Positions 16,241-26,317 of a stretch of DNA of 64,000 nt are shown piece by piece. The stretch is from the NCBI GenBank assembly GCA_947172415.1, contig OX359189.1, positions 4,292,501 to 4,356,500 on the forward strand, in the 5' to 3' direction. Position numbers and translations under genes: made by a program. Origin of the DNA: Chondrosia reniformis. Its lineage: Eukaryota > Porifera > Demospongiae > Chondrillida > Chondrillidae. The notes beneath the pieces are model-generated. The model ran no database searches and was not told the origin of the DNA. It saw only the letters and a program-made list of their open reading frames with translations. Numbering within the stretch: position 1 is the stretch's first letter; every line of letters begins with the position of its first letter.

Positions 16241-16917
16241 CCCGGGCTGTATGTTCCTCCTTGACAAAGAGCCATGACTTTGAGGCATTCGCATGATAAC
16301 CGAAGTCTGGTCAAATCTCCTCCTTTATCCCACCAATGTTTAAGCTGATGGAGTTGGCCACCGGCAGAGGCATCATCAGCGAACCAAACTTGTTTTACCT
16401 GACTCAACTTGTCCAGTTTGTGGATGAGAGGTATAGTGGCAATGGCACACATTGCTATTGCCAAGGGATCACCCTGAGTCGTACCCTCTCTGGAGTAAAT
16501 AACTTCTCCGTCAACAAAGAGCTGGGCATCAGCACGGTATGTATTCACTTTTGCAAGGGCAATTGACGGGCAGAGACGCAAGACGTTCTGAAGGGTAACT
16601 TGTCTGTTCAGGGAGTTGAAGGCGTTCATTGCATCTACCAGCAGTACTGCTCCGATGTTGGCATCTTGGACTTGTGGGCCTGCAGCAGCCAACACTGCTT
16701 TGGCAATAATCCTTCTGACCACTTCACCCATCCCTACTGGTCTAATCCCAGGACATTTGTCTAGGGCCACTAGTCTACAGGCAGTGAAGGCATCCAGGCC
16801 GGTGGGATCCACAAATTGCTGGCAGATGTGACGTACTACCATAGTCACTGCTTCACGCAGGTCCACCGACTCCTTTCTAATTGATGACAGAAGGCGCCTC
16901 CCACCCGCAGCATCCAT
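16234..16917 (-). pseudogene. LINE-A reverse transcriptase fragment
   Basis: Translated minus strand shows ordered reverse transcriptase motifs: GMDAAGGRRLLSS, then a CPGIRPVGMGEVVRRI fingers block, then VLLVDAMNAFNSLNRQ (first catalytic Asp), TTQGDPLAIAM (motif B) and QVWFADDASAGG, whose FADD box carries the remaining catalytic Asp pair. The frame shifts after about 16310, just past the FADD box, and the same apparent shift is present in the second copy. Family knowledge: this order is that of non-LTR retrotransposon polymerases. Clade placement is tentative, because the endonuclease that helps assign it is missing here; the second copy suggests the group with restriction-like endonucleases (R2/NeSL/R4 grade). 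Confidence 0.8.
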
Positions 16918-16964
16918 TCCTGATGGCCCTGCAGCCCCATTTGTTCTTAGGGCAATATGATGTA

Positions 16965-17812
16965 TTAGAAGGCCATTAATCTGTTCATATAGGATAGGAT
17001 GGGGAGTCTCTTGGTGGAATATTCTTCATTTATAACTACAGACATCTTGAGGGATTGGGCTTCCGGATGCTTTTCCATCAATACCTTCCAAAAAGTCCTA
17101 CTTTCACCAGCACCACCTGGGACACAACTGTCTAGGCTCAGTCTCCCTCCTCTGCTGTGATCTCTCAGAAGTCGAATGGCCACTCGAATATTGCTCATGA
17201 ACATGAGGTTGGCAAAGGAACCTGTGCTTCGGACTTTTCTCTGGAGAGGGAGTTGGTTCTGGATAGTGCACCCTTCATGAAGGGCATCAATATCTCCATG
17301 TTTCCATGATGTCACTCTGCACTCTAGGCATATAGAATGCTCCTTTGTTTTGGCAGATCTATGTGGCTTCTGAAGTAGTAAGGCGGTCATTGTCATCACA
17401 CACTTAAGGGCAATTTGTTCCAGCGGAGAATTCTGGGTATAGGCATGGTATAGGTGACCCATTTCTGAAACGAAAGCTTTACCCACCTCACCCGAGGGAA
17501 CCTTAAAAAGGTTTCCACGCCAATGGACAGTTTATGCGTAGGCATGATTTATCACTTCTGTTAATGCGGCTCCATCTACCTCACCCCATTTGAAGTTTGG
17601 CTCCTGGACTGCTGTAAATGATGGCAGGATGTTCGATGAGTCCTGGATATCCTCAACATATTCAAGGTTCTGGCCATCCAGGGTTGCTCCTGGGGTATCC
17701 TGGGTATCTGGTACGGCCAATATACTGACAGGAACAGAGTCGGTTGGGTTGTGTTCTTCTTGAACAGCCGTACTGTCTGATCCATCACCATTTGCACCTT
17801 GATGGACGTCAA
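16965..17812 (-). pseudogene. LINE-A N-terminal region fragments
   Basis: Two minus-strand blocks in different frames, 17486-16965 and 17812-17532, that precede the reverse transcriptase. The first contains conserved-looking stretches such as GKAFVSEMGHLYHAY and a CLEC pair followed by His and Cys, which may be a decayed zinc-binding module. The second is acidic and Gln/Asp-rich with no recognised domain. The matching DNA is present in the second LINE-A at 60700-60940 and 63745-64000. Function unknown; DNA or RNA binding would be usual for this position in such elements, but that is inference. Confidence 0.55.
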
Positions 17813-18010
17813 TGTTGCAGCAACGTCCTCTTCTTATTGGGAGACAATCAGAGCAGCAATTCCTTGATCAAGGAAAGGAACAATTTAGACATCTGCCGCT
17901 ACCATTGCACCGGCAGCAGATTGGTATTCTTCTCGAAATCTCAGTGCGATTCTCAATCAATCACTCAATCAAAACACGAGGTGTCGCCATATATTTTTCA
18001 CATATTATGC

Positions 18011-19031
18011 ATGCAACTAGTATATACAACTAGTAAATACAGATTCTCACTAGTACATACACCTAGTACATACAACTAGTACATACAACCAGTCTATATA
18101 ACTAGTTTATGCAACTACTTTCTAATACATACAACTAGTGCATGCAACTAGTAAATACAACAAGTACATACAACTAGTACATACAACCAGAGCATACAAC
18201 TAGTACATACATCTGGTACAACAACTAGGGCATAGAATTAGTACATATAACCAGTACGTATAACTAATCCTTATAATTACTACACATAACTAGTACATAC
18301 AACTATAACATATAACTAGTACATACATATATAACTAGTACATATATATAGTACATAAAACTAGAACATACTACTAGTACACACAACTGATATATACATA
18401 AAACTAGTATATATACATAAAATTGTTACATGAAAAACTAGTGCATACAATTAGTACATACAATTAGAACATGCAACCACTACTTACAATTGAGTACATA
18501 CAACTACAACCTCCACCTAGGGAATATAAGAAGATCTAGTACATACAACTAGAACATACAACTAGTATTGTGTACTTACAACTAGTACATACAACTATGT
18601 AATACATTCAAATAGTACTTTCCATTAGTACATACAACTAGTACAAACAATTTTTATATACAATTAGTACATAAAATTAGTAAATACCACAAATACATAC
18701 TACTAGTATAAACAACTAGTACATACAACTAGCGAACGCTATTAGTACATACAACTAGCACTACAACTAGGGAATAAAACTAGTACATATAACCCGTACA
18801 TATAACTAGTCCATATAACTGGTAAATAACTAGTACATACAACTAGTTCATACGACTAGTACATAGATCTAGTACATATAACCAGTACATATAACTAGTC
18901 CATTTAACTAGTACACATAACTAGTACATACAACTATTACATACAACTAGTACATACGACTGATTCATACAACTAGTACATACAACATGTACATAGAACT
19001 TGTACATAGAACTAGTACATATACTTTAGAA
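18011..19031 (+). repeat. 13-bp satellite block
   Basis: ACTAGTACATACA-type array in the same orientation as 1-15799, with many variants (ATATATAGTACATAAAACTAG, AATTGAGTACATAC). No gene or other element is seen. Confidence 0.9.
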
Positions 19032-19292
19032 ACAAAGCCTTAATGGAGAACCTTGTTACTTCTTGCCTTAGTTCACTAAGGCAAGGAGTATCTGGCTTGG
19101 ACAACCCTCAGTCAGTTATGTTTTCCTTTCTTTGGGTTTTTAGCCAGAAGCCTCGGCTTTGCCTCCTTCCGGCAGCAGCAGACAGATGCACGTCGGGCCA
19201 AAGTTGACCGTCATAATAGGAGGGAGTACCTCCATACACAAATCCACCACTGCTTTCCAGAGGTCGACAGGCAAGGACTGGGACAGGACTAC

Positions 19293-19952
19293 TTATCGTC
19301 CAGGCCCCAATCCCTCAACAGATAGATGTCGCCTCAATATCCTTACAGCCGAGCAGAGAACAGTTCTCTGCATCGCTCTCATCACTTCTACTACACCTCT
19401 TGACAGCTTTGGAATTCCCCTTAGGTCTTCCAGGAGCGTGTCCACTGTCCCCAAAGCACCAATTATCATCGGGACCACCTTAATTCGGTAGCCCCTAAAT
19501 TGTTTCCTCATATCAGCCACCAGCTTCTGGTACTTTTGGAACTTCTCTTGCCATCTTCCATTAATATTGCTGTCAGTAGGAACTGACATCTCAATACTGA
19601 AGATGACCTTACATAGCCGATCCTCAACCACTAAGTCTGGCCTTCTTTCTGTCATTTCTTCTTCTGTAGGGATACTAGGATCCCACAAGATTTTGACAGC
19701 CCTATTCTCATAGACTGGTTTTGCTTCTAGTTTGTACCAGGGCTCTTCCTGCTTGAATCCATATTTTTTCAACAGTCTCAACAACACTATCAGTATTGCC
19801 CGGTCATGTCTCTCTTTGTAGAGAGAAAATCCCTTGGGCTCACACATGTTTAGTATGTGTTTGACCATTTCCATAGCCTTGCCACATTCTCTGCACATTT
19901 GGAGGCTAGAATTCTTCAGAATCCTATTTTGGTTCCACCTAGTATGCAGCAC
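19293..19952 (-). pseudogene. R4-like CCHC knuckle and restriction-like endonuclease
   Basis: A 219-codon open minus-strand frame. Near its N-terminus is CRECGKAMEMVKHILNMC, a C-x2-C-x8-H-x4-C knuckle. It is followed, about 85 residues on, by ERRPDLVVEDRLCKVIFSIE, the R..PD...E arrangement of the restriction-like (PD-(D/E)XK) endonuclease that nicks the target in R2/R4/NeSL-type LINEs. The C-terminal part has KFQKYQKLVADMRKQFRGY. The knuckle-plus-endonuclease order is characteristic of this LINE group. The catalytic Asp of PD is kept here, unlike in the longer copy. The rest of the protein is missing, so it is a relic. Confidence 0.8.
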
Positions 19953-20057
19953 ATCATCTTGGGCTCCGAGAATCAGAGCCTCAGTTTGAGGTCTGAGTCT
20001 CCCCTCAGAAAGCTACACATAAGACTCCCTATTTGTGACTTGTCTGTGGTATGAGCC

Positions 20058-20264
20058 TTAGTGAGACGTTTCGGCTAGGTTACTTTTTAACCTTTCAGTC
20101 TGAGCCTCCCGAAGCTCACATGCCACTCTCCTCCATTCTTGTACACTATTTTGTGATGGATCTGTCTTCAGCCACATTTCCGGTTCTAGTTCTATTCCGT
20201 GGCTTCTCAGTATCAATCTGGCTTTTTTAAGACAGTCCTCCTCTGCTTTGAGCACTCCAGCCAC
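20058..20264 (-). pseudogene. R4-like linker fragment
   Basis: Short minus-strand frame upstream of the CCHC knuckle, containing EPEMWLKTDPSQNS, which is also present at 52161-52421 in the longer copy. It is the region between polymerase and endonuclease and ends at the 5' truncation point. No catalytic motif. Confidence 0.65.
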
Positions 20265-20273
20265 TTTTGGTGT

Positions 20274-23200
20274 TGGTACATATAACTAGTAAATACAACT
20301 AGTCCATACAACCAGTACATACAACTAGTACATACAAGTAGCACATATGCAACCAGTGCATGTATATGGACTGGTTGCATATGTACATATACATATAACT
20401 AGTACAAGTAGTACAAACAACTACTAACTACAACTAGTACAAATAAGTAGTCCATAAAACAATTACACACAACTAGTACATAAAAGTAGTACATACAAGT
20501 AGTACATACAACTAGTCCGTAAAACTAGTAACTACAACTGGTAAATAGAACTAATAAAAACAACTAGTTCGTACAACTAGTACATACAACTACTACATAT
20601 AACTAGTACATTCAACTAGTTACTAGTACAAACAACTAGTACATGCAAAGCGAACATATAACTAGTACATAGAACTGGTATATGGAACTAGTATATTCAA
20701 CTAGAACATACAACTAGTAAATACAACTAGTACATACAACTAATAACTACTACTAGTAAATATAATAAGTACATACAACCATTTCACACATCTAATACAT
20801 AGTACATATATCTGCATACAACTAGTACATACAACTAGTATATCTAACTAGTACATACAACTAGATACTAGCCCATACTACTAGTTACTAGCACATACAA
20901 CTAGTCCCTACAACTAGTACATACAACTAGTCACTTCAATTCCTAAATATAACTGGTATATATATTTAGTACATATAACTACATACATCTAGTACATACA
21001 GTTGGTATATACAAGTAGTAAATACAGATTGTTACTAGTACATTCAAATAGTACATTAAACTACTATATACAAATAGTAAATATAACTATGGCATACAAC
21101 TAGTTAATAGCATATACAACTAGTACACACAACTAGTATATACAAATAGTACTTTCAACTAATACGAACAACTATTACTATAACTAGTACAAAGAACTAA
21201 TACATACGACTATTTCATACAACTGGTTACTACTACAGTCATCCGCTATGCACATCTAGTACATACAATGACTTACTAGTACATACAACTAGTACATACA
21301 AGTAGTACATACAACTAGTACATACAACTAGTACATACGACTAGTTCATGCGACTAGTCCATACAACTGGTACATAGAACTAATACATAGAACTTGTACA
21401 TATAACTAGTAAATACAACTAGTCCATGTAACCAGTAAATACAACTAGTACATACAAGTAGTACATACAACTAGTACATATAACTAGCTCATACAACTAG
21501 TTACTAGTACATACAACTTGTACATACAACTAGTATATACAACTAGTACATAGATCTATTACCTAGAACTAGTATATACAACTAGTACATACAACTAGTA
21601 CATACAACAAGTATATACAACTAGTACATAGATCTATCACCTAGAACTAGTATATACAACTAGTACATAGATCTATTACCTAGAACTAGTATATACAACT
21701 AGTACATACAACTAGTAAATACAGATTGTTTCTAGTACATACAACTAGTACATACAACTAGTAAATACCACTAGTACATATAACTAGTACATACAACTAG
21801 TACATACAACTAGTACATATAACTAGTACAAATACTAGTTATTAGGACATACAACTAGGACTTCAACTGGTACATACAACTAGTAAATATAAATAGTACA
21901 TACAACAATTACGCACAACTAGAACATACAAGTAGAACGTATACCTATATACCACTAGTACATACTTCTAGTGCCTACAATTAGTACATACAGATAGTTA
22001 CTAATACATAGAACTAGTACATAGAACTAGTACATAGAACCAGTAGGTACAACTAGTACATAATAACTAGTACATACAACTAGTACATATAACTAAGACA
22101 TACAGATAGTTTCTTGTACATACAACTAGTACTAACACTAAGGCATAGAGCTAGTACATATACCCAGCACATATGACCAGTACATATAACTAGTACAAAT
22201 AACTAATACATCCAACTGGTGTATGCAACCAGTACATATACATATAACTATTACTTATATATAGTACATAAAACTAGAACATACTACTAGTACATAGAAC
22301 TAGTTTATACATGCAACTAATATATATAACAAGTACATAAAACTATTACATACGATCAGAACATACAACTAGCACAAAACTAGTACCTAAAATTACTACA
22401 AATAATTACAACATGCAACCACTACTTACAATTGAGTAAATACAACTAGAACCTCCAACTAGTAAATACAACAAATGCTAGTACATACAACTAGAACATG
22501 CAACTATTAGTGTGTACTTACAACTAGTACATACAACTGCATTGTACATTTAAATAGTACATTCAATGAGTACAAACAACTAGTACATGCAACTAGTACA
22601 TACGACTAGTACATACGACTAGTAGATACAACTAGAACTACAACTAGTCTATAGACCTAGTACATATAACGAGTACATATAACTAGTACATACAATTATT
22701 ATATTTAACCAATACATATACATATAACTAGTTCATATAAATAGTACATAAACTAGAACAACTACCAGTACATACAACTAGTACACACAACTAGTCCTAC
22801 AACTAGGACATAAAACTAGTACATACAACTAGGACATACAGATAGTTACTAATAAAAGCAACTAGTACATACAATTGTTACAACTAGTAACTACAACTAG
22901 TACAAATAACTAGAACATACAACTATTACACACAATTAGTACATACAATTAGTACATATAATTATTACATAAAATTAGTATATACAACTAGTTTCTAGTA
23001 CATAAAAAAGGTACATACAACTAGCATATACAACTAGTATATACAACTAGTACAAATAAGTATACATAGAACAATTGCACACAACTAGTACATACAAGTA
23101 GTACATACAACTAGTATATACAACTAGTAACTACAACGGGTAAATACAACTAGTACATACAACTAGGATATACAAGTATTAAATGCAGAGTGTTACTAGT

Positions 23201-25310
23201 ACATACAACTAGTTTGTACAACTAGTACATACAACTACTACATATAACTAGTACATTCAACTAGTTACTAGTACATACAACTAGTACATGCAACTAGAAG
23301 ATATAACTAGTACATAGGACTAATATATACAACTAGTATATACAACTAGTATATCTAACTAGTACATACAACTAGTACATACAACTAGTCCCTACAACTA
23401 GTAACTACAATTAGTAAATATAACTAGAATATATATTTAGTACATATAACTACATAAAACTAGTTCATACAACTAGTATATACAAGTAGTAAATACAGTT
23501 TGTTACTAGTACATTCAACTGGTACATAAAGCTATTATATACAAATAGTACATATAACTACTGCATACAACTAGTTACTACTACATCCAACTAGTACATA
23601 CAACTAGAATATACAAAGAGTGCATTCAATTAGTACGTACAACTATTACTCTAACTAGTACATACAACTAGTACATATAACATGTACATACAACTAGTAC
23701 TTACAAGTAGTATATACAACTAGTTACTAGTAAATTCAACTTTTACATACAAGTATAATAAACAATTAGTACATACAACTAGTACATACAGCTAGTACAT
23801 ACAATGAGTACATATAACTAGTACATACAACTAGTTACTACTACACACAAATAGAACATACAACTACTCCATACAACTAGTACTAACAACTAGTACAATA
23901 AGTATTACATAGAACTAGTTCATATGCCAGTACATATAACTTGTATATACAACTAGTACATACAACTAATACATACAACTAGGGCATACAAATAGTACAC
24001 ACAGATGGCTAATAGTACATACAAATAGTACATACAACTAGTACATGCAACTAATACATCTAACTAGTACATACAACTAGTACATTCAAGTAGCAAATAC
24101 AGATTGTTACTACTACATACAACTACTTCATACACCTAGTAAATACCACTAGTACATATAACTAGTCCATTCAACTAGTTACTAGTACATACAACTAATA
24201 CATGCAACTAGAAACTACAACTAGTACATAGAAATAGTGCATAGAAATGGTATATACAACTAGTGTATACAACTAGTAAATACCACTAGTACATATAACT
24301 AGTCCATTCAACTAGTTAGTAGTACATGCAACTACTATCTACACCTAGGACATGCAACTAACTAGTAATTACAACTAGTACATAAAACTAGTATATCTAA
24401 CTAGTACATACAACTAGTTACTATTATAAACAACTAGTAGATACAACTAGTATATCTAACTAGTACATACAACTAGGTACTAGTACATACAACTAGTACA
24501 TACAACAACTAGCTCTTACAACTAGTACATATAACTAGTACATACAATTAATACATACAACTAGTTACTAGTACATACAACTAGTACATACAACTAGTAA
24601 CTACAACTAGTAAATATAAGTAGTACATAGAATTGGTACATATAACTAGTATATATAACTTGCTCTTACAACTTGTACATACAAGAATTAAATACAGATT
24701 GTTACTAGTAGTACATACAGCTAGTATATCTAACTATTATATACAACTAGTTACTAGTTCATACAACTAGTACATACGACTAGTTCCTACAACTAGTACA
24801 CACAACGAGTACTTACAACTAACACATACAACTGGTTACTAGTATATACATACAACTACTAAATGCAACTAGTGCATACAACTAGTTCTATAAGTAGTAT
24901 TTAGAACTAGTACATATAACCAGTACAAATACCTTGCAAAGACAACTTGTACATACAAATAGTACATACAATTAGTAAATACAGATTGTTACTAGTAGTA
25001 CATACAATTAGAGAATACAGCTAGTACATAGAACTAGTACACATACAACTAGGACATAAAATTAGTACATAAAACTAGTACATATACTTAGTACACACAA
25101 CAATTACACACAACTACTACATACAACTAGTACATATAACTACATACAACTAGTATATTCAACTAGTAAATTCAGATTGTTACTAATACATACAATTAAT
25201 ACATACAACTAGTACATTAGTGCATATATATAACTAGCACATACAACTACTAACTAGAACATATATACAACTAGTACATACAACTAGTACATAAACCTAG
25301 TACATAGATC
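20274..25310 (+). repeat. 13-bp satellite block with local amplifications
   Basis: Satellite in the same orientation. Longer markers recur (AAATACAGATTGTTACTAG, TTCAAACAACTAG, AACTAGAACATATATACAAC). A GATCTATTACCTAGAACTAG variant occurs at 21553, 21631 and 21670; its spacings of 78 and 39 bp are exact multiples of 13, which confirms the base period. No gene is visible in these 5 kb. Confidence 0.9.
20343..20384. repeat. Perfect 15-bp inverted repeat
   Basis: Arms 20343-20357 (ACATATGCAACCAGT) and 20370-20384 are exact reverse complements, separated by 12 bp. It stands out because the surrounding array is purely direct-repeat. It could form a cruciform or mark a small inversion breakpoint. 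Confidence 0.85.
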
Positions 25311-25440
25311 TAGAATGGAATCTTCTAAATGCGCCGAATTTATCTTTGTAAAGGTTTATCTTGCGACTTTGGGAGTGTCTAGAAACAAAGTTTTGTGGAC
25401 TTTTTCTTTCTGCAAATGAATCTTTACAAAGATACATAGA
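25311..25440. other. Small fold-back island
   Basis: Non-satellite stretch. ATCTTTGTAAAG at 25342-25353 is the reverse complement of 25422-25433, giving 12-bp terminal arms around a 68-bp centre. The size and structure fit a miniature inverted-repeat element or its remnant. It has no coding capacity of its own. Confidence 0.55.
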
Positions 25441-25914
25441 TCTAGTACATATAACTACTACATATATCTATACATTAGTACATAAATCTAGTACAAAGAA
25501 CTTGTACATACGACCAGTAACTACAACTAGTATATGTAGGCTTATTAAGCAGGGTTACAAATACTTTAAGCTAAAATCAACCTTTAAAACCTTCCTATCC
25601 CGGCAGCCTCTAGTTAGAATCAAGTATAAGCAAAAAGTAGCTAGTATGCTTAAGGACTGTCTTGTGTTACCCCATATTGTGTTACCCCACCTCCAAAGAA
25701 ATGTTACTACTAGAAGACCTAAGGGTAGACTTACGTAATATGTCCTACTTGTGTCTATAGTTATGCTGAGTCTGTTTTACCTGTACAAGCAAGATTACTA
25801 ATAGATTTATAATTAATTCATAAAAGTTAATTGGACCTACATTCCTTTCATAAAATTAAATTTCATCATGTGTCTTAGTTAACACCTTATTTAACTTTTG
25901 GCGCCAAAATAGTG

Positions 25915-25923
25915 TATATAAGG
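25915..25923 (+). promoter_or_regulatory. TATA box in the pseudo-LTR
   Basis: TATATAAGG, the only clear core-promoter motif here, lies about 70 bp upstream of the hammerhead. The same box is at 29416-29424 and 42956-42964. In the left repeat it would drive transcription into the ORF 400 bp downstream. Promoter activity is inferred from sequence. Confidence 0.6.
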
Positions 25924-25987
25924 CCCCTAGATTTAGCATAGTGAGCCAAGGATTCACAGAAGATCAAGATAAAGAAAAAGACAAAGA

Positions 25988-26046
25988 CTCCCAGGATCAC
26001 TGATGAAGGGTGGAATTCCCAGAAACGGCTGTCTGACCCAGTGGAG
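25988..26046 (+). ncRNA. Hammerhead ribozyme, type I, copy 1
   Basis: Conserved core CTGATGA at 26000-26006 and GAAA at 26022-26025, separated by stem II (GGG/CCC closing a 7-base loop, with an A-A pair at its base). Stem III is minimal: C26026 and A26025 pair with G31 and U32 of GTC at 26031-26033 around a GGCT loop, so cleavage would follow C26033. Stem I is open-ended: GGATCA (25994-25999) pairs with TGACCC (26034-26039) with one mismatch, then an internal loop, then CTCC (25988-25991) with GGAG (26043-26046). Hammerheads with a tiny stem III are known from pseudo-LTRs of Penelope-like elements. The A-A at the base of stem II is non-canonical, so cleavage needs testing. Confidence 0.8.
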
Positions 26047-26317
26047 AAGAAGATGAAAGAAGGGAAAAGAAGGAAGAAAAGACTACTGTATCTTCATCTA
26101 AAGCTCTCTTTAGGTTTAGTTCCCCTATAGGCTCTTTTTACAGAATAGGCATATAGCATGTAGGAAAATGGTATCTTAGATTTTTCATGTGTTTACTTAG
26201 CCTCATGTTAGTCCTTGGTGGCTGTTGAGCCATTGTTGCCTTTAAATAGTCCCGGCTACATGTAATAGGTTAAGTCTTTGTGGACTAGCTTGTCTAGTCC
26301 TTGACCCATTTCCAATC

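Larger units (their letters stand above)
15800..18010 (-). mobile_element. LINE-A copy 1, decayed and missing its 3' part
   Basis: Minus-strand relic of a non-LTR retrotransposon whose other copy lies at 58309-64000. Reading from 18010 downward it holds 5' sequence, an N-terminal domain, the reverse transcriptase and part of the thumb/linker. It stops at 15800, at the point matching 59229 in the other copy, so the CCHC knuckle and endonuclease are absent. A LINE lacking its 3' end cannot be explained by ordinary 5' truncation; deletion or recombination after insertion is more likely. There are several frameshifts and a 36-bp internal deletion near 15918. Satellite flanks both sides. Confidence 0.85.
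19032..20273 (-). mobile_element. R4-like LINE, 5'-truncated copy 1
   Basis: Minus-strand insertion holding only the 3' part of the element found nearly complete at 51103-55463. Both copies share the same 3' end (AAAGCCTTAA at the low-coordinate side), as expected for target-primed reverse transcription, and this copy stops at 20273 within the linker, a classic 5' truncation. It includes a CCHC knuckle and restriction-like endonuclease domain, described separately. Confidence 0.85.
25536..26190 (+). repeat. Left pseudo-LTR of the Penelope-like element
   Basis: 655-bp direct repeat of 29037-29691 at an offset of 3,501 bp. It holds the C-terminal coding end and stop codon of the ORF, about 170 bp of non-coding sequence, a TATA box, a hammerhead ribozyme and a purine-rich tract (about 26041-26085). 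The open frame running through it from 25361 is satellite/island sequence joined to the duplicated ORF tail, not a separate gene. Confidence 0.92.

Noticed and set aside
17744-18079. Plus-strand frames over the LINE-A 5' part and adjoining satellite
   Set aside because: Antisense shadows of LINE-A; they run into satellite and show no domain.
25361-25738. 125-codon plus-strand frame upstream of the Penelope-like ORF
   Set aside because: It is fold-back island and satellite sequence fused by chance to the duplicated C-terminal codons in the left pseudo-LTR, not a separate gene.
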